DNA from: Begonia masoniana
Lineage: Eukaryota; Streptophyta; Magnoliopsida; Cucurbitales; Begoniaceae
DNA: 64,000 nt
NCBI GenBank assembly: GCA_022432975.1
Contig: CM039512.1
Coordinates: 32,029,574-32,093,573, forward strand
Direction of reading: 5' to 3'
Position 1 is the stretch's first letter, and the number at the start of each line of letters is the position of its first letter. The notes beneath the pieces were generated by a model. It was not told the origin of the DNA. It was given only the letters and a program-made list of their open reading frames with translations, and searched no databases. Shown here piece after piece: positions 57,225 through 64,000 of this stretch. The position numbers were made by a program, and so were the translations under genes.

Positions 57225-57238
57225 TCCTTCCCTCCTTA
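57225..57238 (-). promoter_or_regulatory. Polypurine tract of element F
   Basis: The minus strand reads TAAGGAGGGAAGGA against TGTAAC. Confidence 0.8.
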
Positions 57239-59086
57239 AATAAAATTTTGTCCTCAAAATTGTTGCTTGGTTAAGCTTCCAATTACTCACCCTCACATTA
57301 CCTAAGTAACTATACTCTCAATGCAATCTCGACAGTCCTTTAGTCTAAATAAATCATCGACATTGACAGCTTCGTACGTCTCCAAAGTTCCAAGTCCTCC
57401 TAGTTAGGCACTCAATCACTCAATTGTCTATGGGTCCAACGACTTCCACTTAACCAATCTTGGATTAGACGCTCAAATTCTTCTATTTTAACTTCAACCC
57501 TAGTCCTTCCTCGAATTGAATTCCATCGGCTCTCTACTTTTCTCATACCTCATTCCATCCAACGCATCTAAAATATCATAATTCCTCAAAGCTTCATCTA
57601 TTGCTTAATACTAAGGACCTATTACATAGCCTCCTTATACTATTTCATTCTATTCCAAGTCCTCCTCTACCTTACTATCTCATTTCTAATCCATCACACA
57701 CATCCTTTACACCCATGGACAACAGGCATTCATGACGTTCCATTAGTCACTATAACACGATCCTAGTACTCAGGGCTCTCAATACTTAAATCTACACTTT
57801 TTTTTTCTTTCAAAGTATTCTCCAAGTTTCTATACTTATATCTACAATGCTCGATTTATCCAACTTTCACCTCAGTTGTCACCAAGCAATATCAAACTCT
57901 CAGTCTCACTAATTAATTACACTATTCACCCAATGCCTTAAATGGTGCATAAACACTTCGACATAGCTTACGAGTCGAATCTTTCCTAAACCTACAGGCT
58001 TATCTTCACTTCTAGGTCCACTTGCACAATCTCCGTGCAACTTTCTATCCTTTCATCCCATATTTTCTAAATTCTTCAACATCACAAACCCTCAATGTTT
58101 CACTCTTATTTTGACCATTCACTTATTCTAATAAATCTCTTCATTTACCCCTATGACGTTGTCCAAAAATCTACCTAATCGCCCATTTTATCTTACCTCA
58201 CATAGTCTCCATTTTCCTTCATCCATGAACTAAGAACCATCCCTCACGGTATGAATCTTTTATATAAGCTAACATCCATATCCTCGATCAACGATCTTCT
58301 AAAGACCTTATGTCCCTCGAGTTGGAATTTACGTTCCATACCTAAGCTCATTTATCCTCACTCTAGCTACTTACGAAATCGTCGGCCTTTACTTTGTTAC
58401 ATACTAGCCAAATCCTTGAAATTCTCTAACTTAACCTCATCCCTAATGCATTTGACCATCCTCCTCATTCAAAAGTTCATATGTTTCCTCAAATCTCACA
58501 CCACTAAATACTTAAATGCTAACCTTCTTATTTTAACTCTCAATTAAATCTAAAGGCCTTTACACTTACCCTTATAAATCTATACACAATTCTAAATCTA
58601 TCCTATCATCCTTTTTACCTTACATTGCATAGTTCCTATTTTTCTCATTCAAAATTTCCTATATTTTCCCAATTTGCACACCACTAGATTCTAATGAATT
58701 AAACCTCAACTTTCAACCTTCCCTTTTTCCTACTTCATAAAATATAATAACAATTCTAATTATTTCCCTAAGTTTCTCAACACATAAACAAATATTTATT
58801 TCCTCTCAGGGTTTTCTCTAAAATTCACTAATTAATCTATCCACTTCTGCTTTCTCAAAAATCAGGTCCTAAGTATTCTTCTAAATTCTTTTATAACATC
58901 TCATCCCTACAACCTTCTTGTTTGAAGACTTGTTTTATGTAATTTAACACCTCCCTTCCAAAAATCCTTGCCTTCCTAAGTCACCAAGTATAATTCTAAA
59001 TTCAATGCTAAACTCTCACACTACATCATCAAACATCTCTCTCTTAACGTCTTCTTTAAATAAATTAAAAAGAAATGTACCTGTGA
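57239..59086 (-). other. Non-coding internal region of element F
   Basis: C/T-rich on the plus strand; no pol-like frame. Open stretches such as 58251-58547 (plus strand) look like composition effects. Same place and role as 1120-2449 in element A. Confidence 0.55.
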
Positions 59087-60184
59087 CTACGGTATGCCGC
59101 CCTTCGTTGTCTGCACTACTGAGGGAGGAGACCCTTGGCGATACTTCTGCGGGTCCTTTAATCCGTGTCGGCAGTCCCAAGCAAGATGGCCTGTCCTATT
59201 GCAAACAAAACACGCCCCTTTACCCTTCTTTGGACAGTTCTTGAAGAGATGTCCTATCTCTTGACACTTGAAACACCTTCCAAGATTCTTCTTTGGACAG
59301 TCCGTAGAAGTATGACCTTGCTCATTACAGATAAAACATCGGCCCGAACCTGCCTTGCACACCCCATCATGGAACTTCTTACACGTTGGGCATTGAGGGA
59401 ACTGCGAATATCCAGAGGCACGTTTTCCATTTCCTTGACTAATTTCTTCATCACTCGTCCTTTTTGTGCCCCTCGGTGGTTGTTGTTCTTCGTCACCTTG
59501 TTGAGTCATAGATTCTCTGAAAGGCTTCCTCGACATTTATCTCTGTTGCTGAAGCTTCATCTCGATGTCATCAAGACCAAGAGCTCTTTCCACTATTTTA
59601 TGATAAGGCATGTCTTCATCATCCACCGTCATCACCCCTTTCTGAATTTCTAGTTTCAAACCTTGTACAAATTGGTGAATTTTGTCCTCCTCCTCATAAA
59701 TCATATATCCGGCATATCGAGACAACGAGTCAAACTTTCGCACATATTCAGCCATCGACCCCGTTTGGCGCAATTGTGTGAACTCGACCTTCTTACTAGC
59801 CCGGAGAGTGCGACTGAAATACTTGTTGTAGAATGTCGTCTTGAACTGTTCCTGCGTCATAACCTTCGTATCCGTAGCGGCCATCACTGTATCCCACCAG
59901 AAAATGGCATCCTTATCTAAATTAAATGTGGCACACGTCACTTTGTCGGCTTCCTCCACTTTTGCATAGGCAAACATACTCTCAATCTTACGAATCCATT
60001 GTTCAGCACTCGTAGGATCCGAAGACTGACCATCGAATGTCGGGGGCCTAAGCCGTCTAATTCTTTCTCCACCTTGGTCCTGAGAATCGTTACCTCGTCC
60101 ATTTCGATTTAGCAAAACCCCTATCTGTTCTGACTGTTGACGTAATATGTCCATAAACTGGCTATTGGGATCCATTCGGGTCAC
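59087..60184 (-). pseudogene. gag: Gag of element F with one in-frame stop and three zinc knuckles
   Basis: The ATG at 60184 is about 165 bp after the primer site. The first part (215 codons) has an N-terminal FMDILRQQSEQIGVLL region and a Ty3-type gag domain (RLRPPTFDG, EQWIRKIESMF, IFWWDTV, FYNKYFSR). A TAA at 59537-59539 then interrupts; the same frame continues with MSRKPFRESM, a basic linker, CPTCKKFHDGVC, and three CCHC knuckles CFICNEQGHTSTDC, CFKCQEIGHLFKNC, CFVCNRTGHLAWDC, ending at 59087. Three knuckles instead of one distinguish it from the Gags of A, B and D. With the stop, only the capsid-like part would be made unless readthrough or reinitiation at the adjacent ATG occurs. Confidence 0.88.
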
Positions 60185-60349
60185 TTAGGTACTCGTGGCC
60201 TTTTCTTGTACCTAGACATGTTAAAAAACACGAAACACTATAAAAATCTATAAATCATTACTTAAACTTAAACACTTACAGTTGGCGAAGCACTTCCATG
60301 GGGCGAGTGGCATTGTTAGGTAATCAACTGAACGATTGCGACCACGTGT

Positions 60350-60360
60350 CTCTGATACCA
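60350..60360 (-). promoter_or_regulatory. Primer binding site of element F
   Basis: The minus strand reads TGGTATCAGAG four bases inside the LTR that starts (plus) at 60365. Confidence 0.8.
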
Positions 60361-60554
60361 TAACTGTAATGACCCCAACCCTGTAGGACCATCACAGGAC
60401 TTGACTTTACATTGACATAACCTTTACCTAAACCCTCGTGTTTACGCATAAAATTTTTCTTTTTCACTCGACACTATAAAATAAACCGAACCTAGACCAT
60501 TGACCCACACCTAACAAAGTTTAGGGTCTAACTTTGACTTAAGCATTTTGAGCG

Positions 60555-62283
<1,729 letters not shown>

Positions 62284-63942
62284 CATCATACATAATCATT
62301 TCGTTTCAGTTTATATCGTTTCCATCTTACATAATCATTTCGTTCCCATCATACATACATGTAATCCTCTACCAATGGAGGGCAGATTAGTTTCTCCATC
62401 TCTAGACATTCCACAACTTCATCTGAAGGGTGAACCACTTCCTTCAGACGTTCTATATTTTCTAGACGTTCCACACTTTACATCTGAAGGGTGAACCACT
62501 TCCCTCAGACACTACATTTTCGTTTTACATCGTTGTCGTTTCTACGTTCAAATCGTGAAAACATATGCAAAAACATTTTCGTACTTTTTCTAAAACATGA
62601 TGCATGAGAAAGCTAAATATACATAGAAACATGCAACATAACCTAGCGTTCCGTGATGTAGGCCTGAAGGCAACACGCATGCAACACTACTTACCTGACG
62701 TCCTTAGTAATTCGTCTCTATCTGAAATCTTAACCGTGGAACCTGAAAAACCCAAATATCAAAACATTGCATTAGAACTCTCACTCTCTCGGCATAACTA
62801 AACTCTCATTTCGTGAAAACATCTTAACTACTATTTCTAGCCTAATCTAACTAAAATCTAACTATATGGGCCACTATTTTGGGTTCGGTAAAAACCGACC
62901 CGAAACTCAAACGTGCATAACTTTTGCGTCGGTGATCGGAATCGGACGATTCTAGCGGCCACATACTCCTCTAATAACCTATTTTAATCTGCCAAAAGGA
63001 ATTTCAAAACAAACGACCGTAGCTAGGTCAAATAAGGAAAAACCCGATTCTGCCCTTTCCCGGAATTTTCCCCCTTTTCAATTTTTCATCAATCCATCGA
63101 CCACATATACCGTCAATTAGAATAATCTAACCTAAAATAGATGTTTCCAATTAAGAAAACCCTAGGCTCAAATTCGGGTCCCCTGTTTCCAGCTCAACCC
63201 GAGCTCCATACTGCCTGGTGTTCTACGCCGGCATTAAGCTCGGCAATACAACGCCGAGAGCAGCCAAAAAGGGCCGGTGATTGGAGCTCAATCGAGCTCG
63301 TCACCCTCGGCTACAAACCGAACAAAAACAAGGCAAAGCTCACCGGTTTTCGATCAGGTTTGGTGCGGAAAATCCGAACCGAGCTCTGGCCTCAGCTCGC
63401 CAGAGTTTGCTCGTCTGAACGGTGGCCGGAATCGCGTGGTCGCCGGAGGAGAGCCGTCGCTCGGCTCTCTGTCGTCGGGGCTCTCCCTCTGGCGTCGGGG
63501 CTCGGCAGCAGAATGGCTTCTTCGTGAAGCCATTCTGTTTTTATAAAAATTATAATCTTTTTACTTTCCAAATTACTTAAATGCCCTTCCCTCAATTCTA
63601 TACTTAATTCTTTAATTAGTCTATCGATTCGGTTTCTCTGCAATTTTCTTATTTTTCCAAATATTCCAATTTAATCTTAGAGTTCTAACAAAACTCACTG
63701 TTCACAAAACGGACTTATTTTGCTATTTTTACGAATTAACATACTAAAAGGCTAAAACGGGAACTCTAGCATTACTCTTTACGATTTGGGTTTCTAAAAT
63801 TTCACTTATTCCTCTAAAAATTCCGATAACTTCCTAGGGCTCTAATGAAACATCCCACTCAAGAAAATACTTCAATTTGCTATTTTACGAAAATAACCTA
63901 AGAAATTAGAAAATCCTAAGATCCGAAAACCCGAGCGTTACA

Positions 63943-64000
63943 TATGATTAAAGAGCATATCTTATCCTTGATAACACATCTACTATGAAAGATATTCTCA
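63943..64000 (-). pseudogene. pol: Upstream protease segment of element E, beyond F
   Basis: The minus-strand frame (ENIFHSRC at its left) runs without a stop toward 63943 and meets the protease active-site segment at 54709 in the same frame once F and one TSD copy are discounted. It continues past the window end. Confidence 0.75.

Overview
This window is plant nuclear DNA made almost entirely of nested LTR retrotransposons. The evidence is Ty3/gypsy Tekay/Del-type chromovirus polyproteins, long TG...CA LTRs with 5-bp target-site duplications (TSDs), initiator-tRNA-Met-type primer sites (TGGTATCAGAGC-like) and polypurine tracts. Some families are reminiscent of dicot, perhaps cucurbit, genomes, but that is only an impression. 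I see no ordinary host gene, tRNA, rRNA or CRISPR array. All letters used for elements (A, B, D-L) are mine.

Left half (1-25641). Element A (1-6436, minus) is a gag-only element with nearly identical LTRs. It sits inside the gag gene of element B (6437-14406, plus), a decayed Tekay-type chromovirus. B also carries a second insertion, an LTR remnant at 7150-8388 with TSD GAAAG. B lies in a T-rich element L (14407-22135), which also received two solo LTRs (14763-17105, TSD AATTG; 18919-21224, TSD AGTAG). L in turn appears to interrupt the pol tail of element G, whose 3' LTR is 22188-23389. A broken Ty1/copia fragment follows on the minus strand (24101-25296).

Middle (25642-38224). Solo LTR H (25642-33108, TSD GATCA) contains a 47-bp minisatellite of about 55 units and a younger solo LTR, I (29425-31891, TSD CTTAT). 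Solo LTR J (33154-36911, TSD GATTT) contains a 13-bp minisatellite of about 120 units. Around them are scraps of an inverted-repeat-rich sequence, including a foldback at 37149-37307, and a truncated LTR (37307-38224).

Right half (38225-64000). The 3' LTR and polypurine tract of element K (38225-40687, minus) are interrupted by element E (minus, running past the window end). E is itself split by D (41834-51709, plus, TSD TAAGC), a structurally complete but coding-dead Tekay-type element, and by F (54710-63942, minus), a gag-only element. E's pol reading frame continues in sense across both insertions, which fixes the nesting order.

Nothing here looks translatable as a full autonomous polyprotein: B, D and E have multiple stops, many of them C-to-T changes in CAG codons. 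The most interesting signals are in the LTRs: a conserved series of splice-site-like modules shared by otherwise unlike LTR families, position-conserved clusters of perfect hairpins whose stem sequences differ between families, and independent minisatellite blow-ups in the same part of related LTRs. A run of exactly 500 A residues beside a ragged duplication in F's right LTR is most likely an assembly artefact.
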